A stretch of DNA of 64,000 bases, taken from the NCBI RefSeq assembly GCF_001673635.1, contig NZ_LZMH01000074.1:1-64000 (forward strand), in the 5' to 3' direction. A program made the translations under genes and the position numbers. Below the pieces are notes generated by a model. It was not told the DNA's origin. It did not search any database and saw nothing but the letters and a program-made list of their open reading frames with translations. How positions within the stretch are numbered: the first letter of the stretch is position 1; every line of letters begins with the position of its first letter. Origin of the DNA: Mycobacterium asiaticum. GTDB lineage: Bacteria; Actinomycetota; Actinomycetes; Mycobacteriales; Mycobacteriaceae. Of this stretch, positions 24,893 to 33,370 are shown one piece after another.

Positions 24893-26416
24893 CTAGGCAG
24901 ACTTGATCAAGTCCGCAGCCCGTTCGGCAATCGCATAGACGGTGGCAGCGGTATTCCCAGACGGGATTGACGGCATCACTGATGCATCGGCCACTCGAAG
25001 TCCGTTGAACGCGTGGACCCGCAATTGGGTGTCGAGCACCGACATGTCGGTATCACCCACGGCGCAGGTCCCCACGGGGTGGAAGTACGACTGGAACGCG
25101 GTCTTTGCGAAGATTCCGAGCGCATCGTCGTTCTCAACGCCATTGCCGGGCATGGCTTCTGCGCCGCGCCACTCTTTAAAAGCGCTGGCATCGCCGATCT
25201 GTCGAGCACGCCGCAATCCGGCCACAACAGTGCGCAAATCTATGTCTTCATCGAAATAGTTGGGATCAATGATCGGGCGGTCGCTCGTGTCCGGTCCGGA
25301 AAGCCTGATGCTTCCCCGACTGAACGGCCGCATGAGTGCAGCAGCTATCGCATAGCCGGCCACGTGGCCGTCGTCACCCGGCAGGCCAATACGGGTGGAA
25401 TTCAAGATCAATATCTGGATATCGGGGCCGTCGACGGCGCACTCGCTCTCGACCAGGCCGATAACCTCTGCATGCCCGCTGTGGCTGCTGGGTATCGGCC
25501 GCGCCGAGCTATAGGCCACTGGTACCAGGAGGTGATTTTGCAGGTTGGCTCCCACGCCCGGTAAGTCGCCCTCGATGCCTATGCCCATTGCGCCCAGATG
25601 TGCTCTCGGTCCGATGCCGGAGAGCATGAGCAGTTGGGCCGACCCGATGGAGCCAGCAGCTAGGATCACTTCCCCGGCCGACGCGGCACGAACCGATTTT
25701 GCCTGTGCGATGGTGTACTCAACTCCCACGCAGCGCCTCTTCCTAATCCGAAGGCGGTGTGCTGTCGCGTCAGCGATGAAATCGAGATTGGGTCGGCTCA
25801 GGGCCGGCAGCAGGTAGGCGTCCGCGGCGCTGAGCCGTCTGCCATCGACGATGTTGTTCGAGGTGGGTCCGAAACCCACATCAAGGCCCGCGCTGATGTC
25901 CCTGGCCCGCGCGTATCCACATTCGGCCGCGGCATCAAGGGCAGCTGTCGCCACTGGGTGCAGTGGGCTGATCTCTGCGACCCGCATCGGCCCATCCGAT
26001 CCACGAAGGGCTGGATCACCCCAACGGGCCGACTCGCTGCGCATGAAGAAAGGAAGCAGATCGTCGAAACCCCAACCCTTAGCGCCCAGTCGCTCCCAGG
26101 CGTCATAGCTGCTTCGATGTCCCCGTACAAACATCATGCCGTTGATTGCGGAGGAGCCGCCGACCACCCGACCTCTTGGCATTCGCTCGGCCGAACCGCT
26201 GGCCGCCTGCACAGTGGTCCAATCTCCCCAGTCTGAGTAACCGCCAATCATGCTGGGCCACAGCGCTGGAACCGCACTGGCAGCTGGCGGCATCGCGCTA
26301 CCGGCCTCGAGCAGCAGAACATTTACCTCAGAATCCTCGGACAGCCGGCTGGCAAGCACGCAACCAGCCGTGCCCGCTCCGACAATGATGAAGTCATATG
26401 TGCTCGCGTGTCTCAT
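24893..26416 (-). CDS. GMC-family FAD-dependent oxidoreductase
   Basis: A 507-aa glucose-methanol-choline oxidoreductase. The N-terminus binds FAD (FIIVGAGTAGCVLASRLSE, then VLLLEAGS). GMC signature 1 lies around RGRVVGGSSAINGM and signature 2 around GSIGSAQLLMLSGIGP. The C-terminal active site has the His of YFHPVGTCAVG and the Asn of SGNTAATVYAI. Such enzymes oxidise alcohols to aldehydes, so it could feed the aldehyde dehydrogenase at the far end of the block. A GGAGG ribosome site overlaps the left arm of the operator palindrome just upstream. Confidence 0.94.
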   Translation of the reverse strand: MRHASTYDFIIVGAGTAGCVLASRLSEDSEVNVLLLEAGSAMPPAASAVPALWPSMIGGYSDWGDWTTVQAASGSAERMPRGRVVGGSSAINGMMFVRGHRSSYDAWERLGAKGWGFDDLLPFFMRSESARWGDPALRGSDGPMRVAEISPLHPVATAALDAAAECGYARARDISAGLDVGFGPTSNNIVDGRRLSAADAYLLPALSRPNLDFIADATAHRLRIRKRRCVGVEYTIAQAKSVRAASAGEVILAAGSIGSAQLLMLSGIGPRAHLGAMGIGIEGDLPGVGANLQNHLLVPVAYSSARPIPSSHSGHAEVIGLVESECAVDGPDIQILILNSTRIGLPGDDGHVAGYAIAAALMRPFSRGSIRLSGPDTSDRPIIDPNYFDEDIDLRTVVAGLRRARQIGDASAFKEWRGAEAMPGNGVENDDALGIFAKTAFQSYFHPVGTCAVGDTDMSVLDTQLRVHAFNGLRVADASVMPSIPSGNTAATVYAIAERAADLIKSA

Positions 26417-26425
26417 GCCATACCT

Positions 26426-26465
26426 CCGTTATCGATGATATCAATTTGATGATAACGGTGATACT
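26426..26465. promoter_or_regulatory. Palindromic operator upstream of the GMC oxidoreductase gene
   Basis: CCGTTATC (26426-26433) pairs perfectly with GATAACGG (26451-26458), and inside them ATCAA pairs with TTGAT around a single T. The right arm continues as GATAACGGTGATACT, matching the block-wide motif. The left arm overlaps the ribosome site of the GMC gene (start 26416). A repressor bound here would block expression; plsB1 lies on the other side, about 160 bp away. Confidence 0.6.
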
Positions 26466-26627
26466 AACTGGAGGGAAAGGGGCACGAGTATTGAATGCCG
26501 CACCTTCGATCCCGAATGTGAAGCGGGCCGACACCAGCGCCCGAAGGACGTAGGCTCACCCATGTGATGTGGTGCTTACACGAGCCCGCGGCCGCGGCCG
26601 CGGCACAACCGGCCTGAGGGGGACGAG

Positions 26628-28511
26628 GTGACTGCACGGGAGGTCGGCCGCAGCGGAGTACGAAAGCTTCTGCAGCGCACCGGGTTTGTCGACGAGTCGA
26701 CGACCGCATTGCCAACCGACCCCGAAGCGGTGACTCAGTTGCTGGGGGCCCGATGGTTCGGTGAGCGATTGGATGCGCTGGCCGAGGAGCTCGGTCGCGA
26801 TCCGGCGAGCGTGCGGGTGGAGGCGGCGGGCTACCTGCGCGAGGTCGCGGCGTCGCTGGACGAGCGTGCCGTGCAGGCCTGGCGGGGGTTCAGCCGATGG
26901 TTGATGCGTGCCTACGACGTGCTGGTGGACGAGGATCAGATCGCTGCGCTGCGCCGCCTCGACCGCAAGGCCACACTGGCCTTCGCCTTCTCCCACCGCT
27001 CCTACCTGGACGGCATGCTGTTGCCCGAGGCGATCGCTGCCAACCGCCTGTCGTCGGCGTTCACGTTCGGCGGGGCCAACCTGAACTTCTTCCCGATGGG
27101 CGGCTTCGCCAAGCGGACCGGCACGATCTTCATCCGCCGGCAGACCAAGGACATCCCCGTCTACCGGTTCGTGCTGCGCGCCTACACCGCCCAGCTGGTC
27201 CAGAATCACGTCAACCTCACCTGGTCGATCGAGGGCGGGCGCACCCGAACCGGCAAGCTGCGCCCGCCGGTGTTCGGCATCCTTCGCTACCTGACCGACG
27301 CCGTCGACGAAATTGACGGCCCCGAAGTGTATTTGGTGCCGACGTCGATCGTGTACGACCAGCTGCACGAGGTCGAGGCCATGACCACCGAGGCCTACGG
27401 CGCGACCAAGCGGCCCGAGGACTTCCGGTTCCTGGTGCGGCTGTCCCGCCAGCAGGGTGAGCGGCTGGGTCGCGCCTACCTCGACTTTGGCGAACCGTTG
27501 CCGTTGCGCAAGCGCCTCGAAGAATTGCGCGCCGATCCGTCGGGCACCGAGACCGTCGTCGAGCGGATTGCACTCGACGTAGAACACCGGATCAACCGCG
27601 CCACGCCGGTGACGCCGACCGCGGTGGTGAGCCTGGCGCTCTTGGGCGCCGACCGGTCACTGTCCATCAGTGAGGTGCTGGCCACCGTGCGACCGCTGGC
27701 CAGCTACATCGCGGCCCGCAACTGGGTCGTGGCGGGGGCGGCGGACCTGACCAACAAGTCGACGATCCGCTGGACCTTGCACCAAATGGTGGACTCCGGC
27801 GTCGTCAGCGTCTATGACGCCGGCACCGAGGCGGTCTGGGGCATCGGCGCCGACCAGCATCTGGTCGCGGCGTTCTACCGCAACACCGCGATCCACATCC
27901 TGGTCGACCGGGCCATCGCCGAGCTGGCGTTGCTGGCGGCGTCGGAGAACTCGAGCGACGGGACGGTGGCGCCGGCGTCCGTGCGCGATGAAGCGCTGAG
28001 CCTGCGCGAGTTGCTGAAGTTCGAGTTCCTGTTCTCCGGGCGGGCGCAGTTCGAGATGGAACTCGCCGACGAGGTGCGGCTCATCGGCCCGGTCGAGGAC
28101 ACCACCAAGGATGCCAAGGCCGAGGAGGTATGCAACCTGCTGGAGTCGGCGGATGTGTTGTTGGCGCATCTGGTGTTGCGGCCGTTCCTCGACGCGTACC
28201 ACATCGTCGCCGACCGGCTGGCTGCCCTGGAGGACGAATCGCTGGACGAGGAAGCGTTCCTGGCCGAGTGTCTCGAAGTGGGCAAGCAGTGGGAACTGCA
28301 GCGCCGCATCGCCAACGCCGAGTCCAGATCGATGGAACTGTTCAAGACGGCGCTGCGGTTGGCCCGGCACCGCGAGCTGGTTGACGGTGCCGATCGGGCG
28401 GACATCGCCAAGCGGCGCCAGGAGTTCGCCGACGAGATCGCCACGGCGACCCGCAGGGTCAACACGATTGCCGAAATGGCCAGGAGGAGGGTCAGCCTCG
28501 CAGGTCCGTAG
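26628..28511 (+). CDS. plsB1: Glycerol-3-phosphate/lysophospholipid acyltransferase family protein PlsB1
   Basis: A 627-aa acyltransferase that matches M. tuberculosis PlsB1 (Rv1551, about 620 aa). The catalytic HX4D motif is HRSYLD at about residue 123, followed by the substrate motif SIEGGRTRTGKL and by VYLVPTSIVYDQ, as in PlsB/DHAPAT-type enzymes. It transfers an acyl chain to glycerol-3-phosphate or a related acceptor in phospholipid synthesis. The start is GTG at 26628. In M. tuberculosis the frdABCD genes follow; here they are absent. Confidence 0.9.
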   Translation: MTAREVGRSGVRKLLQRTGFVDESTTALPTDPEAVTQLLGARWFGERLDALAEELGRDPASVRVEAAGYLREVAASLDERAVQAWRGFSRWLMRAYDVLVDEDQIAALRRLDRKATLAFAFSHRSYLDGMLLPEAIAANRLSSAFTFGGANLNFFPMGGFAKRTGTIFIRRQTKDIPVYRFVLRAYTAQLVQNHVNLTWSIEGGRTRTGKLRPPVFGILRYLTDAVDEIDGPEVYLVPTSIVYDQLHEVEAMTTEAYGATKRPEDFRFLVRLSRQQGERLGRAYLDFGEPLPLRKRLEELRADPSGTETVVERIALDVEHRINRATPVTPTAVVSLALLGADRSLSISEVLATVRPLASYIAARNWVVAGAADLTNKSTIRWTLHQMVDSGVVSVYDAGTEAVWGIGADQHLVAAFYRNTAIHILVDRAIAELALLAASENSSDGTVAPASVRDEALSLRELLKFEFLFSGRAQFEMELADEVRLIGPVEDTTKDAKAEEVCNLLESADVLLAHLVLRPFLDAYHIVADRLAALEDESLDEEAFLAECLEVGKQWELQRRIANAESRSMELFKTALRLARHRELVDGADRADIAKRRQEFADEIATATRRVNTIAEMARRRVSLAGP

Positions 28512-28701
28512 CGACCTTGAGCAGCAACCCGACCGCGACGCCGACACCGGCCCCGCCCAGCACCGCCGGCGCTGCGCTAGACGTCACCGCCCCGACAAGC
28601 AGCAGAGTGACCAGCCCGGCGATGACGGCGAACAGCTTGTGCCGCGGCCACGGGACGCCCGCGACCAGCACATCGCTCCTGTTCAAGGCCGGTTGAGTCA
28701 T
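28492..28701 (-). CDS. Small two-helix membrane protein
   Basis: A 69-aa protein starting MTQPALNRSDV with two hydrophobic segments (KLFAVIAGLVTLLLVGAVT and AVLGGAGVGVAVGLLLKVA) separated by a short turn. The ATG at 28701 is preferred over one at 28722. Its 3' end overlaps the convergent plsB1 by 20 bp. I do not recognise a family. Between its start and the next gene lies a near-palindrome (TTCGAATTTCG at 28723 and CGAAACATTCGA at 28740) that may serve either promoter. Confidence 0.65.
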   Translation of the reverse strand: MTQPALNRSDVLVAGVPWPRHKLFAVIAGLVTLLLVGAVTSSAAPAVLGGAGVGVAVGLLLKVATDLRG

Positions 28702-28782
28702 AAGAGTGAGTGTACCCAGCACTTCGAATTTCGGCTAATCGAAACATTCGATGCGGGCGCTCTCCGGCATAGAGTGATCAAT

Positions 28783-29220
28783 ATGCCGCTACAAGGTGAG
28801 TACGCACCCAGCCCCTTCGACTGGTCCCGGGAACAAGCCGACAAGTTCGTGGAATCCGGCGGATCCGAGGCCGCGGAGCTCAAGGGCAAGCCGATCATCG
28901 TGCTGACCACCGTCGGCGCCAAGACCGGCAAGCTGCGCCGCACCCCGCTGATGCGCGTCGAGCATGACGGTCAGTACGCGGTGGTCGCGTCGTTGGGCGG
29001 CGCGCCGAAGCACCCGGTTTGGTACCACAACGTCGTGAAGAACCCCCGCGTCGAACTGCAGGACGGCAGCGTCACCCGCGAATACGACGCACGCGAGGTG
29101 TTCGGCGACGAGAAGGCCGTCTGGTGGGAACGGGCCGTCGCGGCATGGCCGGACTATGCCGAATACCAAACGAAGACCGACCGCCAGATTCCGGTATTCG
29201 TCTTGACCCCGGTGAGCTGA
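28783..29220 (+). CDS. Deazaflavin-dependent nitroreductase (Ddn) family protein, Rv1558 orthologue
   Basis: A 145-aa split-barrel protein of the Ddn family (F420-dependent quinone reductases; the M. tuberculosis Ddn activates pretomanid). Family segments are KPIIVLTTVGAKTGKLRRTP, GGAPKHPVWYHNVVKNP and the C-terminal RQIPVFVLTPV. The ATG at 28783 gives a length close to Rv1558 (148 aa). It keeps its M. tuberculosis position just before ilvA. The substrate is unknown; menaquinone or related quinones are typical of the family. Confidence 0.92.
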   Translation: MPLQGEYAPSPFDWSREQADKFVESGGSEAAELKGKPIIVLTTVGAKTGKLRRTPLMRVEHDGQYAVVASLGGAPKHPVWYHNVVKNPRVELQDGSVTREYDAREVFGDEKAVWWERAVAAWPDYAEYQTKTDRQIPVFVLTPVS

Positions 29221-29254
29221 TACGGCCCCGTCGTGGCCATGGCACCATTAACCG

Positions 29255-30538
29255 GTGTCCGCCGAACTGAGCCAGCACCCGAGTAGGTCGCCGCTGTCCG
29301 CGGCCGATATCGACCGTGCGGCGCAGCGAATTGCCCCGGTGGTGACGCCGACTCCGTTGCAGCTCAGCGAGCGGCTCTCCGAGATCACCGGCGCGACGGT
29401 CTACCTCAAGCGGGAAGATCTGCAGGTGGTGCGCTCCTACAAGCTGCGCGGCGCCTACAACCTGCTGGTTCAGCTGTCCGAGGAGGAGCTGGCCGCAGGG
29501 GTGGTGTGCTCGTCGGCGGGCAACCACGCGCAGGGCTTCGCGTTCGCGTGCCGGTCCCTCGGCGTGCACGGCCGGGTGTACGTGCCCGCCAAGACGCCCA
29601 AGCAGAAGCGGGACCGGATCCGCTACCACGGCGGTCAGTACATCGAACTGATCGTGGGCGGAACGACCTACGACATGGCCGCCGCGGCCGCGCGCGCCGA
29701 CGTCGAACGCACCGGCGCCACCCTGGTCCCGCCGTACGACGACCTGCGGACCATGGCCGGCCAAGGCACCATCGCCGTGGAGATACTCGCCGAGCTGGGC
29801 GGGGAGCCGGACCTGGTCATCGTGCCGGTGGGCGGCGGCGGGTGCATCGCCGGCATCACGACCTATTTGGCCGAGCGGACCGCCAACACCGCGGTGCTGG
29901 GGATCGAGCCGGCCGGCGCTGCCGCAATGATGGCCGCCCTGGCCGCCGGGGGACCGGTGACGCTCGAGCATGTCGACCAATTCGTCGACGGCGCTGCGGT
30001 GGCCTGCGCGGGGGCGCTGCCGTACGCCGCGCTCGCCGCCGCCGGAGACATGGTGTCGATCACCACTGTCGACGAGGGCGCGGTGTGCACCGCGATGCTG
30101 GACCTCTACCAGAACGAAGGCATCATCGCCGAGCCCGCGGGAGCGTTGTCGGTGGCCGGGCTGCTGGAGGCCCAGGTCGAGCCCGGGTCGACCGTGGTGT
30201 GTCTGATCTCGGGCGGCAACAACGACGTGTCCCGCTACGGCGAGGTGCTCGAACGTTCGCTGGTGCACCTCGGCCTCAAGCACTACTTCCTGGTGGATTT
30301 CCCGCAGGAGCCGGGCGCATTGCGTCGGTTCCTCGACGAGGTGCTCGGGCCCAACGACGACATCACCCTGTTCGAGTACGTCAAGCGCAACAACCGCGAG
30401 ACGGGTGAGGCGCTGGTCGGCGTGCAGCTGGGATCGGCCGCCGACCTGGACGGCCTGCTGGCGCGGATGCGAGCGACGGAGATTCACGTCGAGACGCTGC
30501 TGCCGGGGTCGCCGGCGTATCGCTACCTGCTGCTCTGA
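29255..30538 (+). CDS. ilvA: Threonine dehydratase IlvA
   Basis: A 427-aa PLP enzyme that deaminates threonine to 2-oxobutanoate, the first step of isoleucine synthesis. The PLP Lys is in RSYKLRGAYN, the Ser/Gly-rich phosphate-binding loop is VPVGGGGCIAGI, and SSAGNHAQGFA is the usual substrate loop. A short C-terminal ACT-like domain (HYFLVDFPQEPGALRRFLD) is present, as in the Corynebacterium/Mycobacterium enzymes with isoleucine feedback. The GTG start at 29255 gives MSAELSQ, as in M. tuberculosis. It is followed by the tandem repeat region. Confidence 0.96.
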   Translation: MSAELSQHPSRSPLSAADIDRAAQRIAPVVTPTPLQLSERLSEITGATVYLKREDLQVVRSYKLRGAYNLLVQLSEEELAAGVVCSSAGNHAQGFAFACRSLGVHGRVYVPAKTPKQKRDRIRYHGGQYIELIVGGTTYDMAAAAARADVERTGATLVPPYDDLRTMAGQGTIAVEILAELGGEPDLVIVPVGGGGCIAGITTYLAERTANTAVLGIEPAGAAAMMAALAAGGPVTLEHVDQFVDGAAVACAGALPYAALAAAGDMVSITTVDEGAVCTAMLDLYQNEGIIAEPAGALSVAGLLEAQVEPGSTVVCLISGGNNDVSRYGEVLERSLVHLGLKHYFLVDFPQEPGALRRFLDEVLGPNDDITLFEYVKRNNRETGEALVGVQLGSAADLDGLLARMRATEIHVETLLPGSPAYRYLLL

Positions 30539-31016
30539 GCTTCTGGCCCTGCTGGTGTGACGGGGCGCTCGCTTACTGCCCGTCCTTCCTTCTGCGGCGG
30601 TCCTTTCTGCCGCTCCTTTCTGCCGCGAAGGTGCGCAGATGTCCGGGATTTGCGGCGTGTTGCTGGCACGCTGCGCACCTTCGCGGGAGGGGTGTGCCGT
30701 CGACGGGCCGCCTAATGTCGCGAGGGTGCGCAGATGTCCGGGATTTGCGGCGTGTTGCTGGCACGCTGCGCACCTTCGCGGGAGGGGTGTGCCGTCGACG
30801 GGCCGCCTAATGTCGCGAGGGTGCGCAGATGTCCGGGATTTGCGGCGTGTTGCTGGCACGCTGCGCACCTTCGCGGGAGGGGTGTGCCGTCGACGGGCTT
30901 GCCTAGCGTCGCGAGGGTGCGTAGATGTCCGGGATTTGCGGCGTGTTGCTGGCACGCTGCGCACCTTCGCGGGCGGGGGTATGCGGGCAACGGTGGGCCT
31001 GCGCCCGGGCGACCCG
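30539..31016. repeat. Four-copy 95-bp tandem repeat with internal inverted arms
   Basis: This 478-bp intergenic stretch carries a tandem repeat with unit starts (GTGCGCAGAT) at 30631, 30726, 30821 and 30917, a period of 95-96 bp. The repeat tract runs to about 30985. Copies are almost identical except the last, which reads GTGCGTAG. Each unit contains an inverted repeat: AAGGTGCGCAG (30628-30638 in the first copy) pairs with CTGCGCACCTT (30671-30681) around a 32-base loop, so each can form a hairpin. The repeat lies between the convergent ilvA and PNPOx-like genes. Frames that read through it encode repetitive peptides and are not believed to be genes. Confidence 0.92.
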
Positions 31017-31661
31017 TCAGCGCAGGTAGGACGGTAGCGGGGTAGCGGGGTCGAGATCGTCGGCCGGTTGGGCCGCTCCGGCGGCCACCGAAAGAGGCAC
31101 CACACCTGCCCAGTACGGCAGGCTTAGGTCTTCCTCGTCGTCCGACACCCCGCCGAGGCGCAGCTTCGCCGAAACCTCGACCAGATCAACGGCCAGCACC
31201 GCGGTGGCAGCCAGCTCGCGGGCGTTCGGTGGCCGGCAGTCGCCGGCGCGGCCCGGCCGGATGTGGTCGAGCAGGGCATCCAGCGCGCGCCGTTTCTCGT
31301 CAGGATCTTCGACCAGGCGGGCGGTACCTACCACGACCACCGAGCGGTAGTTCAGTGAGTGATGCATCGCCGAGCGGGCCAACACAAGGCCGTCGACCAA
31401 AGTCGCAGTGACGCAGACGGGCATCCCGGACCAGCGCGCCGCCAGCATCGGGCCGCTGCCCGACGAGCCGTGCAGATAGAGCACGTCGCCCAGCCGCGCG
31501 TGCGTGGTCGGCAGCACTACCGGTCGCCCATCGTTGACGTATCCGAGGTGGCAGATCAACGATTCGTCCAGGATGCGGTGCACGGTGTCGCGGTCATAGC
31601 GCGCGCGGTCCCGGTACCGGGTCGGTGTGGTGCGGGGAGTGGGTCGGTAATCGGTGTCCAC
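31017..31661 (-). CDS. Pyridoxamine-5'-phosphate-oxidase-like FMN-binding protein
   Basis: A 214-aa split-barrel protein. Diagnostic segments are LICHLGYVNDGRPVVLPTTH, the FMN-contact LYLHGSSGSGPMLAA and HHSLNYRSVVVVGTARLV. Related proteins bind FMN and often act on B6 vitamers or haem, but it is not close enough to PdxH to be called that. It is divergent (49 bp) from a MocR regulator, whose relatives control B6 salvage or transport genes, so a role in B6 metabolism is plausible. It has no counterpart that I recall next to M. tuberculosis ilvA. Confidence 0.85.
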   Translation of the reverse strand: MDTDYRPTPRTTPTRYRDRARYDRDTVHRILDESLICHLGYVNDGRPVVLPTTHARLGDVLYLHGSSGSGPMLAARWSGMPVCVTATLVDGLVLARSAMHHSLNYRSVVVVGTARLVEDPDEKRRALDALLDHIRPGRAGDCRPPNARELAATAVLAVDLVEVSAKLRLGGVSDDEEDLSLPYWAGVVPLSVAAGAAQPADDLDPATPLPSYLR

Positions 31662-31710
31662 AGCAACGAACCCCTTGCCCTTTTGTTTGTTCTAGTACAT
31701 ACTTGTCTTT

Positions 31711-33039
31711 ATGCCAGTACGATACAGCATAACCGGAACCGGCGCGGAGTCCATAGCCGCCAGCGTCGAAGAGGGCATCTCGGACGGTGCCCTGGCACCC
31801 GGCGATGCGCTGCCGTCGATCCGCGAGGTCGCGGCACAGCTCGGGGTGAACGCGAACACCGTCGCCGCCGCTTACCGGCTGCTGCGCGAACGCGGGGCGG
31901 TCGAGACCGCTGGGCGGCGCGGCACCCGGGTGCGGGATCGGCCGGCGACCACGCCGCGCTCCCTGCTGGGTCTCGCGGTGCCCCCGGGCGCGCGCGACCT
32001 GTCGACGGGCAATCCGGACCCGGAGCTGCTGCCCATCGCCACCGCGCAGCTTGCCCGCCCGGATACCGGTAAGCCGCTGCTGTACGGGCAGTCGGCGATG
32101 TCGGCCGAGCTGGCGAAGTTCGCCCGCAAGGATCTGGGCGCCGACCGGGTGCCGGCCGATTATCTGACAGTGGCCAGCGGCGCACTGGACGGCATCGAGC
32201 GGGTACTGGCCGCGCATCTGCGTCCCGGCGACCGGGTGGCGGTCGAGGATCCGGGCTGGGCCAACATGCTCGATCTTGTTGCGGCGCTTGGTCTTTCCCC
32301 TGAACCCGTCAAGGTCGACGACGAGGGGCCTTTAGTGCTGAGCATGGCGCGGGCGCTGCGCCGCGGAGCGCGGGCCGTCATCGTCACAACCCGGGCGCAG
32401 AACCCGACCGGCGCCGCGCTGTCCAAGGAACGCGCCGCCGCGCTGCGCAGCCTGCTGGCCGCCAAGACCGGTGACGTGCTGGTGGTCGAGGACGATCACT
32501 GCGCCAGGATTTCCGGCGCCCCGCTGCATCCGCTCGCCGGCGCCACCCGGCGCTGGGCGTTCGTGCGTTCGGTGTCCAAGGCCTACGGCCCCGACCTGAG
32601 GCTCGCGGTGCTGGCCGGAGACCGCCGCACCGTCGAGCGCGTGCACGGCCGGTTGCGGCTCGGCCCAGGCTGGGTGAGCCGACTGCTGCAGGACCTTGCG
32701 CTCCGCATGTGGACGGACGAGGCCGCGACAGAGATGGTGCACACGGCCCAGGTCCGCTACACCAAGAACCGCGAGGCGCTGCAGCGGGCCCTGGCCGAGC
32801 GCGACATCATCGCGCACGGAAAATCGGGGCTCAACGTCTGGATCCCGGTACCCGACGAGACGGTTGCGATCACCAGGTTGCTCAGCGCGGGCTGGGGTGC
32901 GGCACCGGGTACCCGCTTCCGGATGGAGACGCCGCCCGGGATGCGCATCACCATCGCGGACCTCAAAGACGATGAGATCGGCCCGCTGGCCGACGCCATC
33001 GCCGAGGCTGTGCACGGTACCGGGCCCGCGAGCGTGTGA
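31711..33039 (+). CDS. MocR/PdxR-type GntR regulator with aminotransferase domain
   Basis: A 442-aa protein with a GntR winged helix (SIREVAAQLGVNANTVAAAYR at about residues 40-60) fused to a class I aminotransferase-like domain. The PLP Lys is in RSVSKAYGPDLRL, and NPTG is present in the AQNPTGAALS segment. MocR proteins sense PLP or PLP-linked ligands. The divergent 49-bp gap (TTGTTCTAGTACATACTTG) probably holds the site controlling both genes. The same pairing with a PNPOx-like gene suggests vitamin B6-responsive control, which is inference. Confidence 0.92.
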   Translation: MPVRYSITGTGAESIAASVEEGISDGALAPGDALPSIREVAAQLGVNANTVAAAYRLLRERGAVETAGRRGTRVRDRPATTPRSLLGLAVPPGARDLSTGNPDPELLPIATAQLARPDTGKPLLYGQSAMSAELAKFARKDLGADRVPADYLTVASGALDGIERVLAAHLRPGDRVAVEDPGWANMLDLVAALGLSPEPVKVDDEGPLVLSMARALRRGARAVIVTTRAQNPTGAALSKERAAALRSLLAAKTGDVLVVEDDHCARISGAPLHPLAGATRRWAFVRSVSKAYGPDLRLAVLAGDRRTVERVHGRLRLGPGWVSRLLQDLALRMWTDEAATEMVHTAQVRYTKNREALQRALAERDIIAHGKSGLNVWIPVPDETVAITRLLSAGWGAAPGTRFRMETPPGMRITIADLKDDEIGPLADAIAEAVHGTGPASV

Positions 33040-33041
33040 GC

Positions 33042-33317
33042 TCAGGCCAGCAGCCAAACGAACAACGCAACGTAGCCGAGGAAGTGCGCCACCGACAGCG
33101 CCAGCCCGGCGATCGCCATGGCGCGGCCTTCGCGGTTCGCCGGCTCGCAGCGCTGCAGCGCGTTGAGCGCCAGCGGGATGGTGATCAATGACGTCGGGAC
33201 GAAGAAAAGCAGGTACTGCAAGACGCCGACGGTCAGGCTGAGCAGGGCCAAGCCGTTGACCGCCCGCCGCTGCGGCGCGAAGACGGGGAAAGCGAATGCC
33301 GGGCTGATCGTCGTCAT
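33042..33317 (-). CDS. Small membrane protein, DUF4190-like
   Basis: A 91-aa protein with two or three hydrophobic helices (GLALLSLTVGVLQYLLFFV and MAIAGLALSVAHFLGYVALF) separated by a short polar loop with NREGRAMA, the layout of DUF4190 proteins. The ATG at 33317 is preferred over the long upstream extension. It is convergent with the MocR gene (2 bp apart) and upstream on the same strand of nothing but the trehalose genes' 3' end. The function is unknown. Confidence 0.72.
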   Translation of the reverse strand: MTTISPAFAFPVFAPQRRAVNGLALLSLTVGVLQYLLFFVPTSLITIPLALNALQRCEPANREGRAMAIAGLALSVAHFLGYVALFVWLLA

Positions 33318-33370
33318 GTCACAAGACCCTCGGGCACGGTGCTTGCCGGATTCTTGTCGGATCCTTGACG

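Noticed and set aside
30573..31045. Open frames through the 95-bp repeat, encoding repetitive Cys/Arg-rich peptides
   Set aside because: Repeats of about 95 bp keep several frames open by periodicity; no start context, no known domain, and the inverted arms explain the sequence.
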